The position numbers and the translations under genes were made by a program. This document shows, piece by piece, positions 36,060-46,622 of a stretch of 64,000 bases of DNA. The first letter of the stretch is position 1. Every line of letters starts with the position of its first letter. The stretch is from Hyphomonadaceae bacterium. Lineage in GTDB: Bacteria; Pseudomonadota; Alphaproteobacteria; Caulobacterales; Maricaulaceae. The stretch is from NCBI GenBank assembly GCA_013001295.1, contig JABDMW010000046.1, forward strand, positions 124,001 through 188,000, written 5' to 3'. The notes under the pieces are model-generated. The model was not told the DNA's origin, did not search any database, and saw only the letters and a list, made by a program, of their open reading frames with translations.

Positions 36060-39000
36060 CAGCTGCCCTGTACATCAGAATTGACGCCGCAACGTCAATG
36101 CAACGAACAGCTGCTGCACCCAACAAATCTGTGTTCGTGTCTGCCAATGCCGGGTCGGGTAAAACCCGTGTTCTGGTCGACCGGGTTTCGCGTATTTTGC
36201 TGGCGGGTACGGAGCCCGATAAAATTCTTTGCCTGACATATACCAAGGCGGCGGCTTCTGAAATGCAAGATCGCTTGTTTGCGGCGCTTGGCAACTGGTC
36301 GATTATCGAAACGGCTGAATTGACCAAAAAATTAAACGATTTGGAGGGAGAGGATAAAGATAGAAGCCCGGATGAACTGGGTCGGGCCCGAAAACTGTTT
36401 GCCCGCGCGCTTGAAACTCCGGGTGGACTTAAAGTGCAGACCATTCATGCGTTTTGTGAGCGTCTACTGACCCGCTTTCCGCTCGAGGCAGGGATATTTC
36501 CGGGGACGGAAGCAATCGACGAACGTGAAGCCCGCGACCTGCACCAACTCGTCATTGAAGAATTGCAAACTGATGCCCGGAGCAATCCAGACAACGAGAA
36601 TGCCACGGCAATCAGATTGATTGCGGCGGCGAAAAGTGATTCCGATATGGATGGTTTGTTTTTCTGGATGATGGGTAATGCGTATAAGGTTGACGCGTGG
36701 CGAACTGCGGGTGGTGTGGAACAGCTGGCGGGTCAGTTCGGTGTAGAGCCTGACGCAAACGCCGAGCGCATGATGGCGCAAGCATGGGAAGATGCTCCAA
36801 GAAAAGAAATTAAAACTGCGGCGTTGGATATGCAAAACGGAGGCAAAACTGATGCACCCAAAGCCGAAGCTATTTTCAAGGCTTTGACGGCGAAAAGTCC
36901 AGTCAGTGCATATCAGGCTTACCGTTCTATGTTTTTTACCCAGGCTGGAAAGCCGAACGCCAGCATGGTGACGGGAAAAGCGGGACCGGTAGCGCTCGCG
37001 CTTTTTGGCGACAAGAAGTCCGGGCCTCAAAGCGAAGCTCAGCGCATGATTGAGATCGATGAGAAAATAAAAGCGGCGCGTGTTTTGGAGTTGACGCGCG
37101 CGGTGTACACTTTAGCTCTCAATGCGGTTGACCGATACCGCGCCCTTAAAAAGCGTCGACGCGTCATGGACTTTGACGATCAAATCCATTTGGCCCGCAA
37201 ATTGGTGACAGATAGCCGGGCGCGCGATTGGGTGCGGTATAAACTCGATGGCGGCATAGATCATATCCTGGTCGACGAGGCGCAGGATACGTCCGATGCG
37301 CAATGGGGAATTATTGATGCCTTGTCAGAGGAGTTCTTCCAGCCATCGCCGGACAAAGATGAAAAACTGCAGCGGACATTGTTTGCCGTCGGTGACGAAA
37401 AACAATCGATCTATTCTTTTCAGGGCGCGCGGCCTGAAATGTTTTTGGATAAAATTTCAGCGTTGAGCAATAAGCAAGCCGGCACGCCGGATGTACATAT
37501 GCAGATGTCGTTCCGTTCCGCTGATCAGATCTTGAAACTGGTGGATCAGGTTTTTTATGAGGATCAGGCGATTCTCGAAAGTTTTGGCGGCGACGTATCT
37601 CTTACAGGAGGGCATGAATCGTGCCGCGAGGATTGCGGCCTGGTCGAGTTTTGGCCGGCGGTAAAGGCACCTGACGGGGGCGAGGAAGAAGTGGCATGGC
37701 GTCCGGTCCCTGTCGACAGGCCTGCCGCTCACTCGACACGAGAACAATTGGCGCGGGGCATCGCCGAACAGATCAAGGAATGGCTCGACAAAGGCGAGCC
37801 AATCTATGACCGAGAGGATAAATCGACGCGCCCGATGCAAGCGCGAGATATTATGATATTGGTCACAAAACGCCTGCCGTTTTTTGATGGCGTAATTCGC
37901 AACTTGAAAGCTGTCGGCGTGCCTGTTGCTGGCGCTGACCGGCTTCAGCTCACAGACTCAATTGCCGTCCAAGATTTATTATCCTTGGCAAAATTCACAC
38001 AATTGCCAAGCGATGATCTTTCACTCGCCGAAGTCTTGAAGAGCCCGATGATTGGGTGGGACGACGAGCAACTTTTTAATATTTCTCATGATCGCGGCGA
38101 CCTGACCCTATGGCAGGTAATGCCGGACGGAGAGGATAAATCGATTTTGCGCCGGATTCTGGGTTTGGCTGCCCGCTTCGCTCCTTACGAATTTTTTGCG
38201 CGCACATTGGCAATTGTTCCCGACGATGGACGCAGCTTACTCAAACGTATTTATGACCGGATCGGTATAGAGGCGGCCGATGCGCTGGACGCTTTTCTTG
38301 CCAGAGCATTGGCACATCAACGGCGTGGTGTTCCGTCGCTGGGACGGTTCATTTCAGATATTGAAACTGAAGAGAGTAAAATAAAAAGGGAGATGGACGC
38401 CGCCCAAAACGAGGTAAGGGTGATGACGGTTCATGCCGCCAAAGGGCTCGAATCACCCGTCGTTATTTTGCCTGACACCACCCAACTCCCGACAGTCAGT
38501 CGGGAGAGTTTTTTTCCTGTTGATGACGGTTTTGTTATGAGTGTCGCGAAAGCGGAGCAGCCGGACGCGATGGCAGAAATCGTTGAGGCCCGGTTAGCGG
38601 AGGTCAAGCGGGAACATCTTCGGCTTTTATATGTGGCGCTCACGCGGGCTGAAACGCGTCTTCTTATTTGCGGCTTTGAAAGCAGGAATAAAGTGGCAGA
38701 TGGAAGTTGGCACGACAGAATTGGCAGGGCTCTTGGCGGGCTAGAGTCCACGCAAACAATGTCGACTCGATTTGGTGAAGGTCTGCGGTATGGCAGTCTG
38801 TCAGCCACAAGTGCTGTGGACGTAAAAACTACAAAGACACGTGTCGATATACCCGGTTTTTTGCGTGCGCCAGTGGTGGCGACAGCGAAAAGTATTCGCA
38901 AACTCTCTCCGTCTAAACTGGTCTCCGAAACGGATTTTGATACACCGGTTCGCTCGCCGTTGGACATTACAGGGCCGCAGGGCCAGGGACGGTTTAGGCG

Positions 39001-39499
39001 CGGCAATATCATCCACAAACTTTTACAGATTTTGCCCGACCTGCCGGTCGAACAACGACACGATATGGCGCATCAATATTTAGCGCTTCACGCCAATATT
39101 GATGCCGATCAAATACAGCGCGAAGTGTTCGCTGTTCTCGAGCATCCGGAATTTGCTCCGTTTTTTGCTGAAGGCTCGCAGGCGGAAGTTTCTCTTGCAG
39201 GACGCGCAAAGGGCTTGCCGGAATATGTTGAGTTGAATGGGCAAATCGATAGATTGTCGGTTCAAGGCGATACAGTCTGGATTATTGACTATAAATCCAA
39301 TCGCCCGCCACCCCAAAGCGAGGACGATGTGGCAGAAATCTATATAAACCAAATGGCGGCGTACCGGGCGCTGATTCGGGATTTATATCCAGGAAAAGAC
39401 GTCGAATGTGCCCTGTTATGGACGGATGGTCCGCATTTAATGAGTTTGTCCGATACGCTTCTTGAAAATGTGAATTGGGAAACCGTGCTCGACGCTTGA
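36056..39499 (+). CDS. addA: Double-strand break repair helicase AddA
   Basis: The ATG at 36056 overlaps the addB stop (ATGA) and replaces the track start; the product has 1147 residues. It is a UvrD/Rep-like SF1A helicase with a nuclease domain. Motifs are Walker A SANAGSGKTRVLVDR, motif Ia LTYTKAAASEM, Walker B HILVDEAQDTSDAQW, motif III FAVGDEKQSIYSFQGA, VMTVHAAKGLESPVVIL, LLYVALTRAETRLLI and nuclease VWIIDYKSNRPPPQ. It forms the working AddAB complex with the preceding gene. Confidence 0.97.
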   Translation: MTAALYIRIDAATSMQRTAAAPNKSVFVSANAGSGKTRVLVDRVSRILLAGTEPDKILCLTYTKAAASEMQDRLFAALGNWSIIETAELTKKLNDLEGEDKDRSPDELGRARKLFARALETPGGLKVQTIHAFCERLLTRFPLEAGIFPGTEAIDEREARDLHQLVIEELQTDARSNPDNENATAIRLIAAAKSDSDMDGLFFWMMGNAYKVDAWRTAGGVEQLAGQFGVEPDANAERMMAQAWEDAPRKEIKTAALDMQNGGKTDAPKAEAIFKALTAKSPVSAYQAYRSMFFTQAGKPNASMVTGKAGPVALALFGDKKSGPQSEAQRMIEIDEKIKAARVLELTRAVYTLALNAVDRYRALKKRRRVMDFDDQIHLARKLVTDSRARDWVRYKLDGGIDHILVDEAQDTSDAQWGIIDALSEEFFQPSPDKDEKLQRTLFAVGDEKQSIYSFQGARPEMFLDKISALSNKQAGTPDVHMQMSFRSADQILKLVDQVFYEDQAILESFGGDVSLTGGHESCREDCGLVEFWPAVKAPDGGEEEVAWRPVPVDRPAAHSTREQLARGIAEQIKEWLDKGEPIYDREDKSTRPMQARDIMILVTKRLPFFDGVIRNLKAVGVPVAGADRLQLTDSIAVQDLLSLAKFTQLPSDDLSLAEVLKSPMIGWDDEQLFNISHDRGDLTLWQVMPDGEDKSILRRILGLAARFAPYEFFARTLAIVPDDGRSLLKRIYDRIGIEAADALDAFLARALAHQRRGVPSLGRFISDIETEESKIKREMDAAQNEVRVMTVHAAKGLESPVVILPDTTQLPTVSRESFFPVDDGFVMSVAKAEQPDAMAEIVEARLAEVKREHLRLLYVALTRAETRLLICGFESRNKVADGSWHDRIGRALGGLESTQTMSTRFGEGLRYGSLSATSAVDVKTTKTRVDIPGFLRAPVVATAKSIRKLSPSKLVSETDFDTPVRSPLDITGPQGQGRFRRGNIIHKLLQILPDLPVEQRHDMAHQYLALHANIDADQIQREVFAVLEHPEFAPFFAEGSQAEVSLAGRAKGLPEYVELNGQIDRLSVQGDTVWIIDYKSNRPPPQSEDDVAEIYINQMAAYRALIRDLYPGKDVECALLWTDGPHLMSLSDTLLENVNWETVLDA

Positions 39500-39551
39500 C
39501 GAATCGAACCTGGCTTCTTACCTAAAGTGTCCAAAGCAAAAAGGAATTATC

Positions 39552-39872
39552 ATGGCCACTATCAATGTAACTGACCAAACTTTCAAATCTGACGTTCTCG
39601 GATCCGATAAGCCTGTTTTGCTTGATTTTTGGGCGGAATGGTGCGGGCCCTGCAAGCAGATGACACCGGCTTTGGAAGAGCTTGCCGGCGAATTAGAAGG
39701 CCAGGTCGTCGTTGCCAAAATGAATATTGAGGAAAGCCCTGAAACTCCTATGGACTTTCATGTTCGCGGCGTCCCGACTTTGATGGTCTTCAAGGGCGGC
39801 GAAGTTGTTGCGACCCGTTCCGGTGCCATGACCAAGTCAAAACTGGCGGAATGGCTAGCCGAACACGCTTAA
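39552..39872 (+). CDS. trxA: Thioredoxin
   Basis: A 106-residue thioredoxin with the redox motif FWAEWCGPCKQMTP, the buried lysine region VVAKMNIEESPETP and the cis-proline loop VRGVPTLMVFKGGEVV. It reduces disulfides in cytosolic proteins; ArsC in this window and OxyR could be among its clients, which is inference. It lies 52 bp after addA with an AAGGAATTATC ribosome site. Its stop is 1 bp from the convergent folC stop. Confidence 0.97.
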   Translation: MATINVTDQTFKSDVLGSDKPVLLDFWAEWCGPCKQMTPALEELAGELEGQVVVAKMNIEESPETPMDFHVRGVPTLMVFKGGEVVATRSGAMTKSKLAEWLAEHA

Positions 39873-39873
39873 G

Positions 39874-41169
39874 CTAATCCAGAGATAGAACCTGCCCGGC
39901 CAAATATAGCGATCCGCAAATGAGAATGCGTGGCGGCGTTTTCGTTTTTAATTCACAAGCCCGCTGAACAGCGGCTTCCAATGTGTCATTGGTAAAACTA
40001 TTCATGCCGCGACCTTTGGCAATATCTGCCAGGGTCTCAGGTAAAAGTCCTGCATGTCCAGGAATGGGCACGGCTATCAATGTTTTAGCCAACCCATCAA
40101 AGGCATCTAAAAAACCGGGCGCATCTTTATTTGCCAACATGCCCGCAATCATGATCAGAGGCCGCGGGCTTTTTGCGTCCAGTTCTGCTAACCCGGACGC
40201 CAGCGCTAAGCCGGCGTGGGGGTTATGTCCACCGTCGAGCCAAAGCTCGGCGCCGGCCTTTTGAGCGATACGAGCCAGTTTTCCATCGGTCAAAGATTGT
40301 AACCGCGCTGGCCATTGCGTCTGTTCCAGGCCCTTGGCGATCGCCCGACGGTCAAGCTGTAAGGATTTGGCCAAAGCAATGGCGAGCCCTGCATTTTGAA
40401 TTTGGTGGGCGCCGCGTAACGCAGGGAGGGGCAAGTCGAGAAGCTCATCACCGTCTTCAAAAACGAGCCTCCCTTGTTGCGCATAGGCCCGAAACCCTTC
40501 ATTGGCAAAAGCCAATGTACATCTGGTTTTTTCAGCCTCGCTTTCCAGAACGGCCCGGACTAATTCTGATTGAGGCGCGCTATAGGCCGGGGTGTGGCGC
40601 TTCAATATTCCAGCTTTTTCTCGCGCGATTTGCGCAATGTCTCGGCCGAGAAATTCGGCGTGGTCATAATCTATCGGCGCGATTCCGACGACCGCGGGCC
40701 GGTCAATCACATTTGTAGCGTCATAAAGCCCGCCAAGCCCGACTTCAAGAAGGAGGATATCTGCGGCATGCTCACTAAAGGCGAGAAAGGCTGCGGCCGT
40801 TGTGGCTTCAAAGAAAGACAATTGTGTGCCGTCGTTCGCTTCCAGGACGCGATTAAGTGTTTCGATCAATACGGACTCTTTGATCGGGCTTCCCGAAAGA
40901 ACGATACGCTCAGTAAAACTGACCAAATGCGGGGATGTATAGACATGGACTTTCAGGCCCTGTGCTTCTGCCATGGCCCGTAAAAAGGCAATGGTGGAGC
41001 CTTTTCCGTTGGTGCCGGCAATATGAACCGTCGGGGGTAAATTGTGTTGAGGGGTGCCAAGTTTATTGAGCACCCTCTCGATCCGGTCAAGACCAAGGTC
41101 GATCTTTTTAGGGTGAAGCTTTTCGATGTCATCAAGGAGCGCCTTTAAGGCGGCACTATCCTTATGCAT
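39874..41169 (-). CDS. folC: Bifunctional folylpolyglutamate synthase/dihydrofolate synthase
   Basis: About 431 residues. The ATG at 41169 is preferred over a TTG 9 bases upstream. It adds glutamate to dihydropteroate and to folates. Motifs are HIAGTNGKGSTIAFLRAM (P-loop), YTSPHLVSFTERIVL, LEVGLGGLYDATNVID, HAEFLGRDIAQIAREKAGI and ELWLDGGHNPHAG. It overlaps the accD stop by 8 bp, the usual accD-folC pairing in alphaproteobacteria. Confidence 0.95.
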   Translation of the reverse strand: MHKDSAALKALLDDIEKLHPKKIDLGLDRIERVLNKLGTPQHNLPPTVHIAGTNGKGSTIAFLRAMAEAQGLKVHVYTSPHLVSFTERIVLSGSPIKESVLIETLNRVLEANDGTQLSFFEATTAAAFLAFSEHAADILLLEVGLGGLYDATNVIDRPAVVGIAPIDYDHAEFLGRDIAQIAREKAGILKRHTPAYSAPQSELVRAVLESEAEKTRCTLAFANEGFRAYAQQGRLVFEDGDELLDLPLPALRGAHQIQNAGLAIALAKSLQLDRRAIAKGLEQTQWPARLQSLTDGKLARIAQKAGAELWLDGGHNPHAGLALASGLAELDAKSPRPLIMIAGMLANKDAPGFLDAFDGLAKTLIAVPIPGHAGLLPETLADIAKGRGMNSFTNDTLEAAVQRACELKTKTPPRILICGSLYLAGQVLSLD

Positions 41170-42052
41170 CAGGCGCAATCAGTGCCGGAGTTTTACTGGG
41201 CACGCGTTTTTTTTGCGTCAATGTGCCGAGTATTTTTCCGAGTGTTGAGCGCATATTTTTTCGATGGACGACTTTATCGATCATGCCCTTGGCCTGAAGA
41301 TATTCAGATCTTTGAAATCCTTCCGGCAGCTTTTCTCGAATTGTTTGTTCGATGACCCGCGGACCTGCAAAACAGATTAGGGCATCCGGTTCGGCTAAGT
41401 GGACATCGCCCAACATCGCATAGCTGGCGGTAACGCCGCCAGTGGTCGGGTCTGTAAGAACAACGATATAAGGCATGCCGGCTTCGCGCATTTTTTGTAC
41501 ACCGATGGTTGTGCGCGGCATTTGCATAAGAGAGAGCGCACCTTCTTGCATGCGGGCACCGCCTGCTGCGGTAAAAATCACCAATGGAATTTTGCGGGAC
41601 ACGGCTTTTTCGCAGGCACTGAGAAAGGCGTCTCCGGCGGCCATGCCGAGTGAGCCGCCCATGAAGGCAAAGTTTTGAACCAGAACCAGCGTTTCAATAC
41701 CTTCGATTTTACCGACCGCCATTGCCATAGCGTCCTTCATGCCGGTTTTGCTGCGAGCAGCCTTTAAGCGGTCAGTATATTTCTTGTCGTCTTTAAATTT
41801 TAATGGGTCTGAGACAACGTCCGGCGTTTCGAGCAATTTGTGCTTTCCATCATCAAAAGTATAGGCAAAGCGAAAATCAGGCCCGATGCGCATATGGTGT
41901 CCGGATGGCGTTACGTGCAGATTGTTTTCCAAGTCAGTGTGAAAAACCATCTCACCGGATTTCGGACACTTAACCCACAAATTGTCAGGCGTGTCGCGTT
42001 TGGTAAAAATTTTTTTAACGCCCGGGGGCGTGAGTTTTGTAATCCAGTTCAT
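41162..42052 (-). CDS. accD: Acetyl-CoA carboxylase, carboxyltransferase subunit beta
   Basis: A 296-residue AccD, the beta half of the carboxyltransferase that makes malonyl-CoA for fatty acids. The core has FAFMGGSLGMAAGDAFLSACEKA, IFTAAGGARMQEGALSLMQM, VLTDPTTGGVTASYAMLGD and CFAGPRVIEQTIREKLPEGFQRSEYL. The N-terminal zinc ribbon is degenerate: NLWVKCPKSGEMVFHTDL and VTPSGHHMRI keep only one of the four Cys found in E. coli AccD, a state also known from other alphaproteobacteria. It is followed by folC and is divergent from oxyR. Confidence 0.97.
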   Translation of the reverse strand: MNWITKLTPPGVKKIFTKRDTPDNLWVKCPKSGEMVFHTDLENNLHVTPSGHHMRIGPDFRFAYTFDDGKHKLLETPDVVSDPLKFKDDKKYTDRLKAARSKTGMKDAMAMAVGKIEGIETLVLVQNFAFMGGSLGMAAGDAFLSACEKAVSRKIPLVIFTAAGGARMQEGALSLMQMPRTTIGVQKMREAGMPYIVVLTDPTTGGVTASYAMLGDVHLAEPDALICFAGPRVIEQTIREKLPEGFQRSEYLQAKGMIDKVVHRKNMRSTLGKILGTLTQKKRVPSKTPALIAPDA

Positions 42053-42175
42053 GGGCTCCCTTTAGCCCATTTCGTAAGGGTGTGGCAATGCGCATCTGTC
42101 TTTTTTGTGGCTTTGATTGCGAGGGTGCATGATATATAAAATCAATTGATAGCTACTCAACGATTGGTAAGCACG

Positions 42176-43081
42176 ATGAATGTTCGCGATCTTGATTATA
42201 TATGTGCGCTGGCAAAACATTTACATTTTGGCAAGGCTGCAGAGGCTTGCCATGTCAGTCAACCGACATTATCGGGTCAAATCCGCAAGCTTGAGGACAC
42301 GTTGGGTGCGAAACTGTTTGACCGTACAAACAAGAGTGTTCGGGTGACGGATATTGGAGAGGAAATCATTGCTATTGCCCAGGAGGCCCGAAGCGCATTG
42401 AATCGGATGAAGCTGGTGGCGCAAGCCGCACAGGACCCGCTGGCGGGTAAATTATCCTTGGGCATGATCCCAACCATCGCGCCTTATTTGATCCCGCTAT
42501 GTGCCCGCCCCATTTTACAGGACTTACCGAATTTGGCATTGGCTTATAAAGAGGATATCACCGAACGCCTGACCGAAGGCCTCTTGGCTGGCGATTTGGA
42601 CCTTGCGATTTTGGCGACGCCGCCGGAAACCGACCGCCTTGCTGCCATCCCTTTATATGTCGAGCCTTTTTGGATCGTGTATCCGGAAGGCCACGATCTG
42701 CGAAACTTGGATCCGGTGAAAATGGGCGATGTCGACGGGCAGGAAGTTTTACTGCTCTCGGACGGACATTGTTTCAGGGACCAGGCTTTGTCGATTTGTC
42801 AAACTTCACCACAAAGCGCCGTTCAGGCAACCAGTTTGGAAACCCTGGTCAATCTGGTCGGTTCCGGGCATGGTGTCACATTGGTTCCAGCCCTGTCATT
42901 GCGCGACGGACACACTATAGATCAGGGTATATCAGCACAAAAATTATCAGATAAATCAGCAGAACGTATCGTCTACATGACCTATCGCCGGCAATTTCCA
43001 CGCCTGGAAATCGTCAATGCACTGGCGGATGTCATATGTGATAATCTTCCAGACACCGTGTTTGTGGTTCGAAAACATTAA
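42176..43081 (+). CDS. oxyR: Hydrogen-peroxide sensing LysR regulator OxyR
   Basis: The ATG at 42176 ([19 protein letters not shown]) is preferred over the track start; the product has 301 residues. The LysR HTH is [20 protein letters not shown]. The key evidence is [12 protein letters not shown], which keeps the two redox cysteines and the spacing of E. coli OxyR (GHCLRDQAMGFC), so it should sense H2O2 by disulfide formation. [15 protein letters not shown]-like and [14 protein letters not shown] segments belong to the effector domain. No catalase or AhpC is adjacent. It is divergent from accD and followed 10 bp later by an SDR gene. Confidence 0.93.
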   Translation: MNVRDLDYICALAKHLHFGKAAEACHVSQPTLSGQIRKLEDTLGAKLFDRTNKSVRVTDIGEEIIAIAQEARSALNRMKLVAQAAQDPLAGKLSLGMIPTIAPYLIPLCARPILQDLPNLALAYKEDITERLTEGLLAGDLDLAILATPPETDRLAAIPLYVEPFWIVYPEGHDLRNLDPVKMGDVDGQEVLLLSDGHCFRDQALSICQTSPQSAVQATSLETLVNLVGSGHGVTLVPALSLRDGHTIDQGISAQKLSDKSAERIVYMTYRRQFPRLEIVNALADVICDNLPDTVFVVRKH

Positions 43082-43091
43082 GGGGACTTAT

Positions 43092-43874
43092 ATGGGGCGA
43101 TTGGCAGGAAAAACATGTCTGGTGACAGGTGCGGCTCGTGGCATTGGCGCGTCCATTGCGGAAGCTTTTATGGGAGAAGGCGCGCGGGTTATTGTTACTG
43201 ATATTGAGAGTGAACTCGGCACAAAAACTGCGAAAAGATTAGGCACAGCATTTGAAAAACTCGACGTTGCCCGCGAGGCAGACTGGGATGCGATTGCGGT
43301 GAAATATCCAGCGCTTGATGTTTTGGTCAATAATGCTGGCGTGACCGGGTTTGAATCCGGAGAGCTGGTGCATGACCCCGAACATGTGACGCTCGAAACC
43401 TGGCGGGCTGTGCATCATGTCAATTTAGACGGGACCTTCATGGGGTGCCGCTACGCAATTCGGGCCATGCGCGAAAAAGGCGAGGGATCCATCATCAACA
43501 TATCTTCGCGCTCAGGCCTTGTCGGTATTCCCGGCGCGGCTGCCTATGCGTCGTCAAAAGCAGCCATTCGAAACCACAGCAAATCCGTCGCGCTTTATTG
43601 CGCCCAACAAGGGCTGAACATTCGCTGCAACTCGATCCATCCGGCGGCAATTTTGACACCGATCTGGGAGCCTATGTTAGGTGATGGCCCTGACAGGGAT
43701 GATCGTATGGCCGCATTGGTAAAGGACACGCCACTGCAACGTTTTGGGCAACCTGACGAGGTGGCGAAATTGGCTGTGATGCTGGCTTCCGATGAGGCGA
43801 GTTACATTACCGGAGCAGAACTGACGATTGATGGAGGATTGTTGGCGGGATCGGCTGCTAGTCCCGGGTCTTAA
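43092..43874 (+). CDS. Short-chain dehydrogenase/reductase
   Basis: The ATG at 43092, behind an AGGGGA ribosome site, gives 260 residues beginning [19 protein letters not shown]. Classical SDR motifs are [24 protein letters not shown], the catalytic Ser in [29 protein letters not shown] (Tyr-x3-Lys) and [18 protein letters not shown] glucose-dehydrogenase/BaiA-like cyclic alcohol dehydrogenase is likely, substrate unknown. It lies 10 bp after oxyR, so it may be cotranscribed with it. Its end overlaps trpA by 4 bp (convergent). Confidence 0.92.
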   Translation: MGRLAGKTCLVTGAARGIGASIAEAFMGEGARVIVTDIESELGTKTAKRLGTAFEKLDVAREADWDAIAVKYPALDVLVNNAGVTGFESGELVHDPEHVTLETWRAVHHVNLDGTFMGCRYAIRAMREKGEGSIINISSRSGLVGIPGAAAYASSKAAIRNHSKSVALYCAQQGLNIRCNSIHPAAILTPIWEPMLGDGPDRDDRMAALVKDTPLQRFGQPDEVAKLAVMLASDEASYITGAELTIDGGLLAGSAASPGS

Positions 43875-44698
43875 ATTCGCGGCTCGTGCGCTGCGGCACT
43901 CAAAGATCTGACGAGAGCGAGCGGGGCAGATATGGTTGTCGAGGTCGCCTGACCGTTTTCGTCTAAGGTCTTTGCAATGGCATCGACGATCGCGCTGCCG
44001 ACAACAGCTGCGTCTGCGTCTTGTGCAACGCTTCTTGCTTGCTCTGGAGTTTTAATACCAAAACCGACAACGACAGGCAGGCCGCTGGCTGTGCGGATGC
44101 GTTCAACCGCGTTGGCAACGGCTTCGGACGCGCCAAGCGCTTTGCCTGTAATACCGGCGACAGACACATAATAGACGAACCCTTTGGTGCCTTTAACGAC
44201 GACAGGAAGCCGTGCATCATCGGTGGTTGGTGTCGCCAGTCGGATCAAGGCAAGGTCGTGATCATCAAATGCGGCGCGAAGATCGGCATCTTCTTCGGGC
44301 GGGAGGTCCACAATGATGGCGCCGTCAATGCCCGCCTGCTTGGCGGCGGCGGCAAATTCTGCATAGCCCATATGATGAACCGGATTGGCATAACCCATGA
44401 CAATAATCGGTGTCTCGTTATTTTCCTTGCGAAATTCGGTCGCCATTTTCAAAATAGATTTGAGCGTGGTTTTTGACTTCAACGACCGTAGACCGGCCAA
44501 TTCGATAACCGGGCCGTCTGCAGCAGGATCCGTAAAGGGCATGCCGAGTTCGATAATATCAGCCCCTGCTTTTGGCAGACCCTTCATGATTTCGAGCGAA
44601 GTGTCGTAGTCGGGGTCTCCACCCATGAAATAGGCGACAAAGCCCGCTTTATTTTCCGATCTTAATCGCGAAAATGTACTATCAATCCGCTTGGTCAT
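43871..44698 (-). CDS. trpA: Tryptophan synthase alpha subunit
   Basis: A 275-residue TIM-barrel enzyme that cleaves indole-3-glycerol phosphate. The catalytic residues are visible in [20 protein letters not shown] (Glu) and [16 protein letters not shown] (Asp), followed by the phosphate loop [13 protein letters not shown] and [14 protein letters not shown]. Its start overlaps the trpB stop by 4 bp, as expected for subunits that channel indole between them. Confidence 0.97.
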   Translation of the reverse strand: MTKRIDSTFSRLRSENKAGFVAYFMGGDPDYDTSLEIMKGLPKAGADIIELGMPFTDPAADGPVIELAGLRSLKSKTTLKSILKMATEFRKENNETPIIVMGYANPVHHMGYAEFAAAAKQAGIDGAIIVDLPPEEDADLRAAFDDHDLALIRLATPTTDDARLPVVVKGTKGFVYYVSVAGITGKALGASEAVANAVERIRTASGLPVVVGFGIKTPEQARSVAQDADAAVVGSAIVDAIAKTLDENGQATSTTISAPLALVRSLSAAAHEPRI

Positions 44699-45888
44699 AT
44701 TTCGACCCCCAATGCATCAGCAATGGTGAAAACATCTTTATCGCCTCGGCCACACATATTCATAATGATCAATCCGTCAGGTCCGAGCTCTTTGGCGAGC
44801 TCAAGTGTACGCGGAATTGCGTGGCTCGGTTCAAGCGCTGGAAGAATGCCTTCGAGGCGCGCACACAGCTGGAACGCTTCCAAAGCCTCATCGTCGGTGG
44901 CTGACACGTATTCGGCGCGACCGATATCATGAAGATATGCGTGTTCCGGGCCGATGCCGGGATAATCGAGACCGGCTGAGATTGAGTGGGCATCACAAAT
45001 CTGTCCGTCTTCATCCTGGAGCAAATATGTGCGATTGCCGTGTAATATCCCGGGCGCACCCCCTGTTAGGCTGGCAGCATGAAGACCGGTATCAACGCCG
45101 CGTCCCGCTGCTTCCACGCCAATAAGGCGGACCGATTTTTCCGGCACAAAATCATGGAACAACCCCATCGCATTTGACCCGCCGCCGATGCACGCAACGA
45201 CGGCGTCTGGGAGACGTCCCTCACGCTCCTTCAGTTGCGCTTTGGCTTCGCGCCCGATGACGGCCTGAAACTCGCGCACCATTTCCGGATAGGGGTGCGG
45301 GCCTGCAACCGTACCAATGCAGTAAAACGTGTTTTCGACATTAGTTACCCAATCGCGCAAGGCCTCATTCATCGCATCTTTCAAGGTTGCGGTGCCGCTG
45401 GTTACGGGGCGGACTTCTGCGCCCAACAGCTTCATGCGAAAAACATTGGGTTTTTGCCGAACAATGTCAGTTTCGCCCATAAAGACGATACAATCCATAC
45501 CCAATCGCGCTGCCATCGTCGCCGTCGCAACACCATGCTGACCGGCACCGGTTTCGGCGATAATCCGCGTCTTGCCCATGCGCTTGGCCAGCAAAAGTTG
45601 GCCTAGGCAATTGTTGATTTTGTGCGCGCCGGTATGGTTGAGTTCGTCGCGTTTTAAATAGATTTTTGCGCCGCCCGCATGCTCGGTCAGGCGTTCAGCA
45701 AAGTAAAGCGGGCTTGGTCTTCCCACATAATGGGCGGCAAACTCATCAAACTCTTCTTGAAAATTTGGGTCATTGCGTGCCTCGCTATAGGCGGCTTCCA
45801 GCTCTAGAATTGGCGGCATCAGGGTTTCAGCGACGAACCGCCCGCCAAACGCACCAAAGCGTCCATTTTCATCCGGATAATTACTCAT
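44695..45888 (-). CDS. trpB: Tryptophan synthase beta subunit
   Basis: A 397-residue PLP enzyme that joins indole and serine. It begins [17 protein letters not shown]; the PLP lysine is in [16 protein letters not shown], with [16 protein letters not shown] and the phosphate-binding [13 protein letters not shown]. All are standard TrpB1 features. It lies 5 bp downstream of trpF and overlaps trpA by 4 bp. Confidence 0.98.
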   Translation of the reverse strand: MSNYPDENGRFGAFGGRFVAETLMPPILELEAAYSEARNDPNFQEEFDEFAAHYVGRPSPLYFAERLTEHAGGAKIYLKRDELNHTGAHKINNCLGQLLLAKRMGKTRIIAETGAGQHGVATATMAARLGMDCIVFMGETDIVRQKPNVFRMKLLGAEVRPVTSGTATLKDAMNEALRDWVTNVENTFYCIGTVAGPHPYPEMVREFQAVIGREAKAQLKEREGRLPDAVVACIGGGSNAMGLFHDFVPEKSVRLIGVEAAGRGVDTGLHAASLTGGAPGILHGNRTYLLQDEDGQICDAHSISAGLDYPGIGPEHAYLHDIGRAEYVSATDDEALEAFQLCARLEGILPALEPSHAIPRTLELAKELGPDGLIIMNMCGRGDKDVFTIADALGVEI

Positions 45889-45893
45889 GATCT

Positions 45894-46538
45894 TTACTCT
45901 TGTCTGGCTGCTTTCATAAACTCGGTCATCAAGGTCGCATCTTTTATGCCAGGCGCCGTCTCAATACCAGAGGAGACATCAAAAATGTGCGCTTTTGTCA
46001 TTTTTTGAGCTAACCCGATCGTTTTTGAAGAAAGCCCACCGGCGATAATGAGCGGCGCTTTGGTTTTGAAATTTTTCAATAAATTCCAATCAAATGAATT
46101 TCCGTGACCCCCGCGTTGCTTGTCGCCCTTGGGGGGTTTGGCATCCAATAAAAGAAAGTCCGCGACATCCGCAAAGAAATGTGCGTGCTCCAAGTCTTTA
46201 GGGTTGGAAATGTTCAATGCCTTGATCAGTTTGACTGAGTATTGTGTCTTTAAGTCCCGTAGCCGATCCGGGCTTTCGTCGCCGTGCAATTGAACCGCGT
46301 CCGGACTGATCTTCTCTATGATAGATGCTATCAAGGCGTCATCTGCATCGACAGTTACAGCGACCCGGGCCGCAAGACCCGATGCGGGTTTCGCCAACCG
46401 GGCAGCATCGGTTACACTTAGACGCCTTGGGCTTTGGCATTCGATGATGAAGCCAAGATAATTTGCGCCCAGCGCAATGGCGCTCTCGACGTCTTGCGGT
46501 CGTGTGAGGCCACAGAATTTGATATCGGGCGAATTCAT
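45894..46538 (-). CDS. trpF: Phosphoribosylanthranilate isomerase
   Basis: A 214-residue TIM-barrel isomerase of tryptophan biosynthesis. Motifs are [57 protein letters not shown] and [12 protein letters not shown], ending [20 protein letters not shown]. It is the first gene of trpFBA. The mscL terminator lies just upstream, so trpFBA needs its own promoter. Confidence 0.96.
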   Translation of the reverse strand: MNSPDIKFCGLTRPQDVESAIALGANYLGFIIECQSPRRLSVTDAARLAKPASGLAARVAVTVDADDALIASIIEKISPDAVQLHGDESPDRLRDLKTQYSVKLIKALNISNPKDLEHAHFFADVADFLLLDAKPPKGDKQRGGHGNSFDWNLLKNFKTKAPLIIAGGLSSKTIGLAQKMTKAHIFDVSSGIETAPGIKDATLMTEFMKAARQE

Positions 46539-46572
46539 AACGCCTTATACGGGTCCGGCGGGTGCGCGCCAA

Positions 46573-46604
46573 TAAAAAAGGCGCCTGCAATGAGACGCCT
46601 TTTC
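46573..46604 (-). terminator. Intrinsic terminator after mscL
   Basis: On the minus strand the stem AAAAGGCG and CGCCTTTTTT is separated by a 12-base loop and ends in a T-run, 19 bp past the mscL stop. It isolates mscL from the trpFBA operon downstream. Confidence 0.82.
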
Positions 46605-46622
46605 CTTGAGACTAATTCGTCT

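Noticed and set aside
38431-39018. 195-residue minus-strand ORF, and 36464..37030 minus (188 aa)
   Set aside because: Both lie inside addA on the opposite strand, where helicase motifs are continuous.
40173-40718. 181-residue plus-strand ORF
   Set aside because: It is antisense to folC and rich in Arg/Pro, a typical shadow.
42141-42150. Perfect 10-bp palindrome ATCAATTGAT upstream of oxyR
   Set aside because: It is AT-rich and short, does not match the OxyR ATAG-N7-CTAT spacing, and could be chance.
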